From: Actinocatenispora comari | Lineage (GTDB): Bacteria > Actinomycetota > Actinomycetes > Mycobacteriales > Micromonosporaceae | Direction of reading: 5' to 3' | Assembly: GCF_017312725.1 (NCBI RefSeq) | Contig: NZ_BOPO01000004.1 | Coordinates: 1 to 64,000 of the forward strand | DNA: 64,000 nt | Shown here: positions 1-10,900 of the stretch, in pieces | Numbering within the stretch: position 1 is the stretch's first letter | How the letters are laid out: every line of letters begins with the position of its first letter | Position numbers and translations under genes: made by a program | The notes under the pieces: generated by a model | What the model saw: only the letters and a program-made list of their open reading frames with translations | Database searches by the model: none | What the model was told of the DNA's origin: nothing

Positions 1-42
1 CCTCCCGGCCACGCCGACGATCGCCACCGCGGTCTCGGTCAT
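1..42 (-). CDS. Polyketide synthase, N-terminal fragment (runs off left edge)
   Basis: Only the first 14 codons lie in the window. They start at an ATG that overlaps the TGA of the upstream NRPS gene (ATGA). The visible peptide, MTETAVAIVGVAGR, resembles the opening of a ketosynthase domain in modular PKSs, which usually reads like IAIVGMAGRFPGA. From its position at the end of an NRPS operon, I infer that a PKS or PKS-containing hybrid protein receives or continues the peptide chain. The identification rests on about nine informative residues. The sequence left of the window would settle it. Confidence 0.55.
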   Translation of the reverse strand, partial: MTETAVAIVGVAGR

Positions 43-3000
43 CGCATTCCTTTCCCGGTACGGGCCGCGGCCAGTCGGGCGCGGCGGTCCCGGCCCCGGT
101 GGGCCGCGTCGTCGAGCAGGGTGTCCGGCGCCGCGTCACTGGCGTCGCTGGCGTCGGTGGCCGCGCTCCCGGCGCCACCGCCGGCTCCGACAACCTCCCC
201 GGCCCCGGCGCCGGGGTCGGGATCGCCGGCCACGGCGGCCTGCCGGTCGAGGTGCGCGGCGAGGGTGGCGACGGTGGGGTGCCGGAACAGGTCGACCAGC
301 TCGCCCGGTACGCCGGGATCCTGCTCGCGCAGCGCGGTGAGCACGGCGAGCAGCCGGATCGAGTTGCCGCCCAGGTCGAAGAACGTGTCGTGCACGCCGA
401 TCCGGGTTAGCCCGAGCACCCGGGACCACACGTCCGCGATCCGCCGCTCGGTCGGGGTCGACGCCGCCGCGTACGGCTGCGCCAGCTCGGGCCGTTCCGC
501 CGGCGGGGCGGGCAGCGCCGCGCGGTCGAGCTTGCCGGAGCGGCCGGTCGGCAGCGCGTCGAGCCGGGTCACCGTGTCGGGCACCAGGTAGCCGGGCAGC
601 CGTTCGGCGAGCCAACCGCGCAGCTCGACCGGGCCGGGTACCTCGTCACCGACCACGTACGCGGCGAGCCGCCGGTCCAGCGCGTCGCCGACCACGGTCG
701 CGGCGGCGGCGGTGACGGCGGGATGCGCCGCCAGTACCGTCTCGATCTCGCCGAGCTCGACCCGGAAGCCGCGCACCTTGACCTGCGCGTCGTCCCGGCC
801 GAGGTAGGACAGCACGCCGTCGTGGTCGTACCGGCCGAGGTCGCCGGTGCGATACATCCGGCCGCCGGGCGGGCCGTACGGGTCGGCGACGAACCGTTCG
901 GCGGTCAGCCCCGGCCGGTGCGCGTAGCCGCGGGCGAGGCTGGCGCCGGACAGGTAGATCTCGCCGGTGACGCCGACCGGGACCGGCCGCAGCCGCTCGT
1001 CGAGCACCGTGGCGCGCACGTTCGGTACCGGCCGGCCGATCCGCACCGGCTCGCCGGGGTGCAGCACCGCGGTGGTCGCGTAGACGGTGCACTCGCTCGG
1101 GCCGTACGCGTCGAGGATGCGGCGCCCGTCGGTGCCCCACCGGTCGACCAGCTCCGGCGGGCAGGGTTCGCCGCCGACGGCGAGCGTGCGCAGCTCGGGC
1201 AGCGGCCGTACCGGCAGCGACATGCCGGCGGCGGGCGGCAGGAAGACGTAGCTGATGTGCGAGTCGCGCAGCCGCTCGTACAGCGCGTCGCCGAGCCGTT
1301 CGTCCTCGGTGGCGACGTGCAGCTCGGCGCCGGCGGTCCAGGCGAAGAACAGGTCGGAGACCGCCACGTCGAACCCGAACGACACGTACTGCAGCACCCG
1401 GTCGGCGGCGGTGACGGGAAAACCGGGCCGTACCGCGAGGGCGAGGTTGGCGAGCGCCCGGTGCGGCACCGCGACCGCCTTCGGGGTGCCGGTCGAGCCG
1501 GACGTGAACAGCAGGTACGCCAGGGTTTCCGGGGTCACCGGGCCACCCGGGCCGGGCGCGACCGCCGGTACCTCGATCCGGTCGCCGGCCAGCGTGCCGA
1601 CCGGTACGCCGAGGTCGGCCGGGTAGCCGGGCGCGGTCAGCACCAGGTGGGCCCGGGCGTCGGCGAGCAGCGCCCGCAGCCGCACGGCCGGCTGCTCGGG
1701 GTCGAGCGGCAGGTAGGCGCCGCCGGCCCGGACCACCGCGAGCGCGGCGATCGCCATGTCCGCCGACCGTGGCAGGCACACCCCCACCGGCACCTCCGGG
1801 CCGACGCCGGCGGCGGTGAGCCGGGCGGCGATCCGGTCCGCGCGGGCCAGCAGCTGCCGGTACGTCAGCACCGTGTCGCCGCAGACCAGCGCCACCGCGT
1901 CGGGCCGTTCCGCGGCGCGCCCGCCGATCAGGTCCGGCACCAGCCGCGGCCCGGCCTCGACCGGCGGGTCCGGGTTGACCGCGGCCAGCGCCCGGTCGAC
2001 GTCGGCGGCGGCGAGCAGCGGCGCGGCGGTGATCGCGGTGTCCGGCTCGGCCAGCAGCGCGGCGAGCAGCACCCGGAACGCGTCGGCCCAGCACCGGACG
2101 GTCCCGGTGTCGAACAGGTCGGTACGGTGCACCAGCCGGGCGACGAGTTCCCCGTCGTGCCGTTCCAGGTGCAGCAGCAGGTCGAACTTGGCGGCATCCA
2201 GCGGTACGTCGATCCGTTCGGTCACCGCGCCGGCCAGCTCCAGCCGCGACTCGGTGTCGTCGTCGTACGAGAAGGCGACCTGCACCAGCGGGTCGTGGCT
2301 GAGCGCCCGACCGGGCGCGACCGCGTCGACCACGGCGCCGAACGGCGCGTCCTGGTACGGCCGGCCGGCCCGCAGGTCGTCGCGTACCCGCGCGACGACG
2401 TCGCCGAACGCCGGCTCGCCGGCGAGGTCGAACCGGACCGCGAGCGTGTTGGCGAGCATCCCGACCAGGTCCTGCGTCTCCGGCCGGTCCCGGCCGGCCA
2501 CCGGTATCCCGACGACCAGGTCGGTCTGCCCGCAGATCCGCCGCAGGAACACCGCGAACGCGCCGAACAGCACCATGAACGGCGTCGCCGCGTACCGGGC
2601 CGCGACCGCGGCGAGCCGCTCCCGGGTGCCCGCGTCGAGGACGAACACGAGCGACTCGGCGTCGGTGGACTGTACCGGCGGGCGGGGCCGGTCGGTCGGC
2701 AACGCCAGCGTCTGCGGCGCCCCGTGCAGCGTCCGCCGCCAGTGCTCGACGGCCGGCCCGTACCCTCCGTCGGCCAGCCGGTCGCGCTGCCACGCGGCGT
2801 AGTCCGGGTACTGGATGTCCGGCGGCAGCAGCGATCCCGGCGCCCGGTACGCGGCAGCCAGGTCGGTCAGCAGCACCGCGAACGACCAGCCGTCGCAGAC
2901 GATGTGGTGCGCGGTGAGCAGCACGACGTGGTCACCGCCGGTCAGCGGCAGCACCGCGCACCGCAGCAGCGGGCCGCGCGCCAGGTCGAACGGCCGGGCC

Positions 3001-3389
3001 GCCAGCTCCGCCAGTACCGCGCCGAGCCGCTCCGGCGACACCGGATCCACGACCCCGAACGCCTCCCCGACTCCGCCGGCCGCGCCCCCGGTGCAGGCCG
3101 CCGCACCACCGGATCCGTCGACCGGGCCCGGGCCGGCGGGGTCGGGGTCGGGGCTGGTGGGGTCGGTGACGATCTGGACGTAGCCGCCGGCGTCGGGCCG
3201 AAACGTCGTACGCAGCGCCTCGTGCCGGGCCACCACCTCGGCGAACGCCCGGCGCAGCGCCGCCATGTCGAGCGGCCCGGACACCCGGAACGCCACCGGC
3301 ACGTGGTACTGCACGCTGCCCGGATGCATCCGGTCCAGCACCAGCAGCCGCTCCTGCTCCGACGACACCGGGAACGTGTACTCGGCCAT
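39..3389 (-). CDS. Nonribosomal peptide synthetase, one module C-A-T
   Basis: This 1116-residue synthetase adds one amino acid to a carrier-bound peptide. The condensation domain comes first, with active-site HHIVCDGWS near residue 164. The adenylation domain follows, with FTSGSTGTPKA near 632 and SGKLDRAAL near 952. The carrier domain carries LGGNSIR near 1007, whose Ser takes the phosphopantetheine arm. Read by eye against GrsA, the substrate pocket is D-V-S-F-A-G-A-V-Y; I do not recognise its amino acid. The ATG at 3389 overlaps the previous gene's TGA, and its own TGA overlaps the next ATG. The tail after the carrier domain is Gly/Ala/Asp-rich and low in complexity. There is no thioesterase, so the chain must pass on, probably to the PKS that follows. 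Confidence 0.93.
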   Translation of the reverse strand: MAEYTFPVSSEQERLLVLDRMHPGSVQYHVPVAFRVSGPLDMAALRRAFAEVVARHEALRTTFRPDAGGYVQIVTDPTSPDPDPAGPGPVDGSGGAAACTGGAAGGVGEAFGVVDPVSPERLGAVLAELAARPFDLARGPLLRCAVLPLTGGDHVVLLTAHHIVCDGWSFAVLLTDLAAAYRAPGSLLPPDIQYPDYAAWQRDRLADGGYGPAVEHWRRTLHGAPQTLALPTDRPRPPVQSTDAESLVFVLDAGTRERLAAVAARYAATPFMVLFGAFAVFLRRICGQTDLVVGIPVAGRDRPETQDLVGMLANTLAVRFDLAGEPAFGDVVARVRDDLRAGRPYQDAPFGAVVDAVAPGRALSHDPLVQVAFSYDDDTESRLELAGAVTERIDVPLDAAKFDLLLHLERHDGELVARLVHRTDLFDTGTVRCWADAFRVLLAALLAEPDTAITAAPLLAAADVDRALAAVNPDPPVEAGPRLVPDLIGGRAAERPDAVALVCGDTVLTYRQLLARADRIAARLTAAGVGPEVPVGVCLPRSADMAIAALAVVRAGGAYLPLDPEQPAVRLRALLADARAHLVLTAPGYPADLGVPVGTLAGDRIEVPAVAPGPGGPVTPETLAYLLFTSGSTGTPKAVAVPHRALANLALAVRPGFPVTAADRVLQYVSFGFDVAVSDLFFAWTAGAELHVATEDERLGDALYERLRDSHISYVFLPPAAGMSLPVRPLPELRTLAVGGEPCPPELVDRWGTDGRRILDAYGPSECTVYATTAVLHPGEPVRIGRPVPNVRATVLDERLRPVPVGVTGEIYLSGASLARGYAHRPGLTAERFVADPYGPPGGRMYRTGDLGRYDHDGVLSYLGRDDAQVKVRGFRVELGEIETVLAAHPAVTAAAATVVGDALDRRLAAYVVGDEVPGPVELRGWLAERLPGYLVPDTVTRLDALPTGRSGKLDRAALPAPPAERPELAQPYAAASTPTERRIADVWSRVLGLTRIGVHDTFFDLGGNSIRLLAVLTALREQDPGVPGELVDLFRHPTVATLAAHLDRQAAVAGDPDPGAGAGEVVGAGGGAGSAATDASDASDAAPDTLLDDAAHRGRDRRARLAAARTGKGMR

Positions 3390-6300
3390 CAGGTCTCCTC
3401 CCGACGGGGTTCGAGCGCGGCGACGATCCGGGCGGCGTACCGCGCCCGCAGCATCTCGCCGTGCCCGCAGTCCAGTTCGGACACCCGCAGGTCGGGTGCC
3501 ACCCGGCGCCAGGCCGCCGCCTTCGCCGCGGTCGTCGGCGCGCCCCGGTCGCCGGTCGCGGACACCAGCGTCACCGGCCCGTCGTAGCCGCCCGGCCGGT
3601 ACGCCTGGGCGAGCTCGATGTGCCGGGCGCACAGCGCGGCGGTACGGGCCAGCGCGCGGCGCGGCCACCGGTACAGCGGGCCGTCGGCGGCGCGCACGGT
3701 GTCCAGCACCTCGTCGAGGTCGAGCCGGCCGGCGGGTACCGGTGCCAGGCCGCTGCGCAGCAGGATCCGCAGCGTCTCCTGCTCGACCGGGTCGCGGTCC
3801 AGCGGTTCGACCGGCCCGGACCGCGGCGCGGTGTCCAGCACCGCCACCAGCTCGACCCGCTCGCCGGCGGCCCGCAACCGCCGCCCGAGCTCGTACCCGA
3901 GCAGGCCGCCGAACGACCGGCCGACCAGCCGGTACGGCCCGTGCGGGCGCACCGCGGCGATCCGCTCCAGGTACGCGTCGGCCATCGTCTCGATGCCCTC
4001 CGGCAGCGGCCCGCCGGACAGCGCCGGCGCCTGCAGCGCGTACACCGGGCGGTCGGCCGGCAGGTGCGGCAGCAGCGCGGCGTAGGTCCAGCCGACGCCC
4101 ATCCCGGGGTGCACGCAGAACAGCGGCGTGCCCGTTCCGGTGCCGCGCAACGTCAGCAGCGGCGCGAAGCCGAGATCCGGTACCGCCCGGTCGAGTCGCG
4201 CGGCGAGCAGCGCCGGCGTCGGCGCGGCGAACACCGCCTCGACCGGGAGCCGGATCGACAGTTCGGCCTCGATCGCGGCGACCAGCCGCATCGCGGCCAG
4301 CGAGTGCCCGCCGAGGTCGAAGAACCCGTCGGCCGGCCCGACCGCGGGCACCCCCAGTACCGCCGCGAACAGCCCGCACACCGTGGCCACCCGGCCGCCC
4401 GGATCGGCGCCGGCGGCCTCGCTGCGCGCCGTGGCCACGCACGCGCCCGGCCCAGCGACCAGCGGCACGGGCCCCGGGGACTGGGACGTCGAGGCAACGG
4501 GCGCAGGTGGCCTCGGCGCCGGTGGCGCGGGAGTCGAGAGCCTGGGGGTCGGGCTCGGGGTGGCGGCGGCGAGGTCGGGCAGGCGGGGGCGGTCGAGCTT
4601 GCCGTGCGGGGTGCAGGGCAGCGCGTCGACCCGCACGTACCGGTCCGGGCACAGGTGCCGGGGCAACCGCGCGGCGGCGTAGCCGCGGACCACCTCGCGG
4701 TCCGCGGTGCCGACGACCAGGGCGACCAGGGCCAGCCCTCCGGCGGGATCGGCTCGGGTGGTGACGGCGACCCGGGAGACCCCGGGCGCGCCGGCCAGTA
4801 CCGCCTCCACCTCGGCCGGTTCGATCCGGTGCCCGCGGACCTTGACCTGCGCGTCGCCCCGGCCGACGAAGTGCAGGTCACCGGCCGGATCGCGGCGCGC
4901 CAGGTCGCCGGTCCGGTACATCCGCTCGCCCGGCACGAACGGGTCGGCGACGAACCGCTCCGCGGTGCGCGCCGGCTGCCCCAGGTAGCCCCGGGCCAGC
5001 CCGGTGCCGGCCAGGTACAGCTCGCCGACGGCGCCGATCGGGACCGGCCGCAACCGCCGGTCCAGCAGGTACGCCCGGGTGCCGGCGAGCGGCCGGCCGA
5101 TCGGTACCGGACCGGCCGGCGAGCCGGTGATCCGGTGAGCGGTGGCGAAGGTGGTCGTCTCGGTCGGCCCGTACCCGTCGACGATCGTCAGGTCCGGGCA
5201 GGCGGCGCGCACCCGGCGGACCGCGCCGGGATCGAGCACGTCACCGCCGGCCCACAGCTCGGTCAGCCCGGCGAGCGCCTCCGGCGCCAGCTCGGCGACA
5301 GCGCGGAACAGCTCGGCCGTCAGCCACAGGGCGCTGACCTCGCCGTCCGCGAGCAGGTCCGTCAGCCGGTCCGGGGCGAGCGGGCCGGGCGGTGCGACGA
5401 CCACGGTGCCACCGGACAGCAGCGGTACCCACGTCTCGTACGTGGCGGCGTCGAAGGTGTGCGGGCTGTGCAGCAGGATCCGCCGGTGCGCGGGCCCGGC
5501 GAACAGCGGATCGTCGGCGAGCGCGACCACGTCGCGATGGGTGGTGACGACCCCCTTCGGCGCCCCGGTCGAGCCCGACGTGTACATCACGTACGCCGCC
5601 GACTCCGCGCGCGGCGGGCAACCCACCGCACCGCGTCCCGCACCCGCCAGTGGCCCGATCCCGTTCCCGCCAACCGATCCCGCGGCTCCCGGAGCCGGCA
5701 CCGCGCCGTCCGGAGGCGAGTCGGCGAGGCCCGGAACCGGTTCCGCTGCCGCCAAGGACGACTCCGCGGCGCCCGAAGACGGGCCCGCCGCTCCCCGAGG
5801 CGGGACCGCGGCGGCCGGAGACGAGCCCCCGGTCTCCGGAGGCGCGCCTGCGACGTCCGCCCACGGGTCCGCGGCTGCCAGCGAAGAATCCAGGACGGCC
5901 GCAGCCGGGTCCACGGTTGCCGGCGAGGCCGGGGCTCCCCGAACCGGGTTCACGACCACCGGCGGCGGGTACTCCCTGCCGCCGGTCGACGGGGCGGGGA
6001 GCCAGGCCACATCGGTGGGGAGCCAGCCGGGACGGGTACCGGCGAGCAGGTGGCGGGCGCCGCAGTCGGCAACGAGCCGGCGCAGCCGATCGGCCGGCTG
6101 GGCCGGGTCGAGCGGTACGAAGCAGCCGCCGGCGGTGAGCACGGCGAGCTGCGCGACGACCAGCGCGGCGGACCGTTCCAGCACCACCGCGACCGGCGCC
6201 TCGTCCGACACCCCGTGCGCGGCAAGCGTTCCGGCCAGCTCGTCGGCCGCCGCGACGAGCCCGGCGTAGCTGAGGTCGCGCCGGCCGGCCCGCACCGCGA

Positions 6301-7966
6301 CCGCCTGCGGGGTACGCCGCGCCCAGCCGCGGACCCGGTCGGGCACGGTCTCCGAGCCCCGCGACACACCGGCGGCCGGCTCCCCCCGGGGCTCGCCAGC
6401 GGAAGCCGGCTCGACCCGGCGCCCGCCCGCCGCGGTCGGATCCCCAGCGGTCGCCGGCGATCCGTGCCGGGTGGGGACGAGGCGGGCGAGCTCCGCCGGC
6501 GGCAGCACGTCGACCGCGTCGACCGGCAGCGGCGGCCCGGCCAGTATGACGAGAGCCTGCCGCAGCCGGGCGCCGAGCAGCGCCGCCTCGTCCGCCGACA
6601 CCCGATCCGGCCGGTACGACAGGCGCAGCCGCACCGTGTCGCCCGCGAGCACGGTCACGGTGAGCGGGTAGTGGGTGGCGTCGCGTACCTCCACCAGCAC
6701 CGGCCCGCCGCTCGGCGGCGCCGGCTGCGGGAAGCTCTCGAACGCCAGCACCGTGTCGAACAGCGCGACCGACGCAGGGCGCACCGCCGGGCCCGCCGAC
6801 TCCCCCTCGCCCCCGCGCCGAACCGGATCGACCGGCCCGCCCGCGCCAGCACGCCGAACCGGAGCGTTCGGCCCGCCCGCGCCACCGTGTCGAACCGGAG
6901 CGGTCGGCCCGCCCGCGACAGCATGGCGTTGCGAACCTGCCGGTGCGGCCGGGGGCGCAGGTGTTTCCGGGACGATCGGGTCGGGCGCCGCCAGTCGCTG
7001 CGCCTCGGCGAGCGGGACGTGGTGGTGGCCGGCCAGTTCGGCCTGTTCGCGCTGTACCCGGCGGAGCAGCGCGTCGGTGCTGCCGGCGAGCCGGATCCGT
7101 ACCGGGACGGTGTTGATCAGCAGCCCGACCATCCGCTCGACGCCGGGCAGCTCCGCCGGGCGGCCGGACACCACGGCGCCGAACACGACGTCGTCGGTGC
7201 CGGCCGTCCGGCCCAGTACCAACGCCCAGGCGGTCTGCACCAGGGTGTTGAGCGTGACGCCGACCGACCGCGCGCGCCGGCGCAACGGTTCCGCCGGCAG
7301 TTCCACCTCGACGGTCTCCGGCAGCGCCGGCAGCCGGTCCGCCTCGGCCGCTGCCGTCACCGGGCCGTCGGGCCACAGGAGGGTGGGCCGGACGCCGCGC
7401 AGCGCTGCCCGCCAGGCGGCGTCCGCGGTGTCCCGGTCCTGGCGGTCCAGCCAGGCGAGGTAGTCCCGGTACGCGACGGCGGGCGGCAGCGGTTCGCCGG
7501 CGTAGGCGGCGGCGAGTTCGGCGGCGAGGATCGGCATCGACCAGCCGTCCACGAGCACGTGGTGCAGCGTCAACACCAGCTCCGCCGAGCCGTCCGGGTG
7601 GCGCAGCAGCATGGCGCGCAGCAGCGGTGGGCGGGTCGGATCGAAGTGCCGCAGCCGATCGGCGGCCAGCAGCGGCTCGACCTCGCCCGGCCCGACGTCG
7701 ATCTCCCGCCACGGCACCGGCACCCGTTCCGGTACCGCCTGCACCAGCCGGCCGGGCGGCACGTGCCGGAAGCAGGAGCGCAGGTTCGGGTACCGGTCGA
7801 GCAGCACGCCCACGGCGCCGCGCAGCCGCCCGGCGTCGACCGGCGCGGCCACCGCGAAGCGCACCTGCACCTGGTAGAAGTCCGGCCCGGTGCCGGCCAG
7901 CAGCGCGTGGTAGAGCAGCCCCTGCGCTGCCGGCGGCACCGGCAGGACGTCGCTCAGCCGGGCCAT
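3389..7966 (-). CDS. Nonribosomal peptide synthetase, terminating module C-A-T-TE
   Basis: This 1525-residue protein holds a condensation domain (HHVLVDGWS near 136), an adenylation domain ([11 protein letters not shown] near 798, GKLDR near 1124), a carrier domain (LGGHSLA near 1220) and a type-I thioesterase (GRSFGG near 1350). The thioesterase should release the product by hydrolysis or cyclisation. The pocket read by eye is D-A-Y-W-W-G-G-T-F, which resembles published valine-type codes, so Val or a similar residue is a tentative prediction. The start [13 protein letters not shown] resembles condensation domains that accept a D-residue, fitting the epimerase at the end of the upstream protein. 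Two insertions are odd: a 12-residue tandem repeat late in the C domain and about 110 Ala/Pro/Gly-rich residues just before YTSGSTG. It overlaps the upstream gene by 13 bases. Confidence 0.94.
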   Translation of the reverse strand: MARLSDVLPVPPAAQGLLYHALLAGTGPDFYQVQVRFAVAAPVDAGRLRGAVGVLLDRYPNLRSCFRHVPPGRLVQAVPERVPVPWREIDVGPGEVEPLLAADRLRHFDPTRPPLLRAMLLRHPDGSAELVLTLHHVLVDGWSMPILAAELAAAYAGEPLPPAVAYRDYLAWLDRQDRDTADAAWRAALRGVRPTLLWPDGPVTAAAEADRLPALPETVEVELPAEPLRRRARSVGVTLNTLVQTAWALVLGRTAGTDDVVFGAVVSGRPAELPGVERMVGLLINTVPVRIRLAGSTDALLRRVQREQAELAGHHHVPLAEAQRLAAPDPIVPETPAPPAAPAGSQRHAVAGGPTAPVRHGGAGGPNAPVRRAGAGGPVDPVRRGGEGESAGPAVRPASVALFDTVLAFESFPQPAPPSGGPVLVEVRDATHYPLTVTVLAGDTVRLRLSYRPDRVSADEAALLGARLRQALVILAGPPLPVDAVDVLPPAELARLVPTRHGSPATAGDPTAAGGRRVEPASAGEPRGEPAAGVSRGSETVPDRVRGWARRTPQAVAVRAGRRDLSYAGLVAAADELAGTLAAHGVSDEAPVAVVLERSAALVVAQLAVLTAGGCFVPLDPAQPADRLRRLVADCGARHLLAGTRPGWLPTDVAWLPAPSTGGREYPPPVVVNPVRGAPASPATVDPAAAVLDSSLAAADPWADVAGAPPETGGSSPAAAVPPRGAAGPSSGAAESSLAAAEPVPGLADSPPDGAVPAPGAAGSVGGNGIGPLAGAGRGAVGCPPRAESAAYVMYTSGSTGAPKGVVTTHRDVVALADDPLFAGPAHRRILLHSPHTFDAATYETWVPLLSGGTVVVAPPGPLAPDRLTDLLADGEVSALWLTAELFRAVAELAPEALAGLTELWAGGDVLDPGAVRRVRAACPDLTIVDGYGPTETTTFATAHRITGSPAGPVPIGRPLAGTRAYLLDRRLRPVPIGAVGELYLAGTGLARGYLGQPARTAERFVADPFVPGERMYRTGDLARRDPAGDLHFVGRGDAQVKVRGHRIEPAEVEAVLAGAPGVSRVAVTTRADPAGGLALVALVVGTADREVVRGYAAARLPRHLCPDRYVRVDALPCTPHGKLDRPRLPDLAAATPSPTPRLSTPAPPAPRPPAPVASTSQSPGPVPLVAGPGACVATARSEAAGADPGGRVATVCGLFAAVLGVPAVGPADGFFDLGGHSLAAMRLVAAIEAELSIRLPVEAVFAAPTPALLAARLDRAVPDLGFAPLLTLRGTGTGTPLFCVHPGMGVGWTYAALLPHLPADRPVYALQAPALSGGPLPEGIETMADAYLERIAAVRPHGPYRLVGRSFGGLLGYELGRRLRAAGERVELVAVLDTAPRSGPVEPLDRDPVEQETLRILLRSGLAPVPAGRLDLDEVLDTVRAADGPLYRWPRRALARTAALCARHIELAQAYRPGGYDGPVTLVSATGDRGAPTTAAKAAAWRRVAPDLRVSELDCGHGEMLRARYAARIVAALEPRREET

Positions 7967-10900
7967 CGCTGGTCCGCCTCGTCGCCCGGATCGAGTTCGT
8001 CGGTCAGGTCGAGTTCGAGCGCCTCGACCTGCCGCTGGTCCAGCGCGACCAGCGGGAAGTCCGACGCGGTGGCACCACCGTCCTGTGTGGACAGCCGGGC
8101 CAGCGCGGCGGCCCAGAGGTCGGCGAGCGCCCGGATCCGGCTCTCGCCGACCCGACCCGGATCGTACGACCAGGTGGCGAGGATCCGCTCGTCGTCGGTG
8201 GCCACGTCGATCTCGACCGGATGCGTCAGCGGTACGCCACCGGCATCGAGCAGGTCGACCGCAGCCGTGCCGAACCGGCCCAGGTGGTTGAACCGCACGT
8301 CCGGCACCGGCCCGCCGAGCCGGGGCGCCCCGGACGCCGGGTACCGCAGCAGCCCGTAGCCGCGGCCGCCGGCCGGCACCGCGCGCAGATCCTCCTTGAC
8401 CTGCTTGAGGATCCGGCCCGGCGCGGTGTCGTCGGCCCAGTACGCGTCGCCCGCGTCGGCCGCCGCCAGCCGCACCGGGTACTGGGTGGTGAACCAGCCG
8501 ACCGTGCCGGACGCGTCGAGCCCGGCCAGCTCGTCCCGGCCGTGCCCCTCGCGGTCGACCACCAGCGCGGTACCGGAACCGCGCCAGCGCACCGCCGCCG
8601 CGAGCAGCGCCGTCAGCAGCACGTCGTCGGCGCCGCAACGGAAGCCGGCCAGTACCCGGGGCAGCCAGCTCGCCGGCACCTCGGTGTGCAGCGTCGCCCG
8701 CCGTGCCGACGCCTCGGCCGGGGCGGCCGCCGCGGGGGTGAGCAGCGCCGCGTCGGAGGTGGCCTGGTTCGCCGTCCAGTACGGCAGTTCCGGCCCGGCG
8801 TCGGTCGCGGCCAGCGCCCGCGCCCAGGTACGGAACGAGACCGGCGGCGCCGGCGGTTCGGTGCCGCCGGCCAGCAGGGTGGCCCACTCGGCGGCGAGGA
8901 TGCGCCAGGAGACGCCGTCCACCGCGAGGTGGTGCACGGTGAGCAGCAGCTGCCCGCCGGCCGGCCCGCCGTCGTACCAGACCGCGCGCAGCGGGTCGCC
9001 GGCCGCCGGGTCGATCCGCGTCGCCGCGGCCGTCTCGACGGCGAGGTGCCGGATCCGGTCGGCGTCCCAGCCGGCGACGTCGACCCGTCGCAACACCGCA
9101 TCGTCCGGGCCCGCCACCCGCCCCAGCGGGCTGGGCGACGAGGCCGGATCGGACGGCAGGGTGCGTGCCGGCTCCGCGGGCACCGGCTCGACCGAGCCAG
9201 GCGGCGTCTCGGCCGCCGGCGGGGGCACGGTGAGGGTGTCGTCGGCGAGCCGGAGGCGCAGCGCGCCGTGCCGGGCGCGCAGCGTGCGCAGCGCGGCGGC
9301 CAGCCGAGCCGCACCGGTCCCCGGCGGTACCGGCAGCAGCGCGGACATGGTGAACGCGGTGGCGTCGTCGGTGTGGTCCCGCCACCACCGCATCACCGGG
9401 GTCGGCGGCGCGGTACCGACGCCGGGGTCCGGCACCGCCCGCGCCGGCTCGGCGGGCCGGGCCAGCAGCGCCAGCGCCTCGGGCGTACCGGCGGTGAACA
9501 CGTCCCGCGGGCTGAGTTCCAGCCCGGCCGCGCGGGCCCGGCCGGCGAGCTGGATGGCCATGATGCTGTCCCCGCCGAGGGCGAAGAAGCCGTCTGCGAC
9601 GCCGACCGCCGGCACCCCGAGGACCTCGGCGAACAGCTCGCACAGGGTCTGTTCGGTCGGGCCGGCCGGGGCGCGACCGGTCGGCCGCGGCGCGGTGTCG
9701 GGGGCGGGCAGCGCGTCGCGGTCGAGCTTGCCGTTCGGCCCGACCGGCAGCGCCCGCAGCGGCACGAGCGCGGCCGGCACCAGTTGCGCCGGCAGTACCG
9801 CGAGGGCGTGCGCCCGGACCGCGGCCACGTCGATGCCGACCCCGGCGTCCGGACCGGCGCCCAGACCGACAGCCCGGTCGGCATCCGGGCCGGCACCCCG
9901 GGCGGCATCCGGGCGGACGTCGGAGACGGCATCCGCGCCGGCAGCGTCCGGACCGGCAGCCCGGGCGGCGTTCGGGTCGGCGTCCCGGCCGACGAGGTAG
10001 GCGACCAGGCGGCGGTCGCCGGGGCGGTCCGCGCGGAGCACGACGAGCGCCCGCGCCACGTCCGGGTGCCGGGCCAGGACCGCCTCGATCTCGGCCGGCT
10101 CGACCCGTACCCCGCGGATCTTGACCTGGTCGTCGGCGCGGCCGACGAAGTCGAGCTGCCCGTCGGCGCGCCAGCGGACCAGGTCGCCGGTGCGGTACAT
10201 CCGCTCACCCGGGCGGTACGGATCGGCGACGAACCGCTCCGCGGTGGCCCCGGGCCGGCCGAGGTAGCCGCGGGCCAGGCCCGGGCCGGCCAGGTACAGC
10301 TCGCCCAGCACGCCGACCGGCACCGGCCGCAGCGCCCGGTCGAGTACGTGGGCGTGCATGCCGGTGACGGGGCGGCCGATCGGCGGCGCCTCGTCGTCGG
10401 CCGGCAGCGGATCGCTGATCGTGGCGCCCACGGTGGCCTCGGTCGGCCCGTACGCGTCGAGGATCCGCCGGCCGGTCGCCGACCACGCGGCGACCAGCCC
10501 CGCCGGGCAGCGGTCCGCGCCGAGCCCGATGGTGCGCAGCTCCGGCAGCTCGGTGACCGGGACACCGGACAGGATCGTCGGCGGCAGCAGCACGGTGCTG
10601 ATCCGCCGCTCGGCGAGCACGGCGGCGAGGTCCGCCGCGACCAGCGGGCCCGGCGGCGGTACCACCAGGGTCGCGCCGGCACCGAACGCCAGGCACAGCT
10701 CCCCGACCGAGATGTCGAACGCCGGCGAGCCGAGGGCGAGCACCCGGCTCGCCGGCCCGGTACCGAAGCTGCGGACCAGCCCGTCGGCCAGCGCCGCGAT
10801 CCCGGCGTGCGACACCACGACACCCTTCGGCCACCCCGTCGTCCCGGAGGTGTACATCACCCAGGCCGCGTCCCCGGCCACCGGCCCGCCGTCGGCCGCC

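Noticed and set aside
3461-8359. Very long plus-strand open frame (1632 codons) opposite the NRPS genes
   Set aside because: It is Arg/Gln/His/Pro-rich with no family motif and mirrors the NRPS genes in a GC-rich antisense frame. The minus-strand frame carries complete catalytic motifs.
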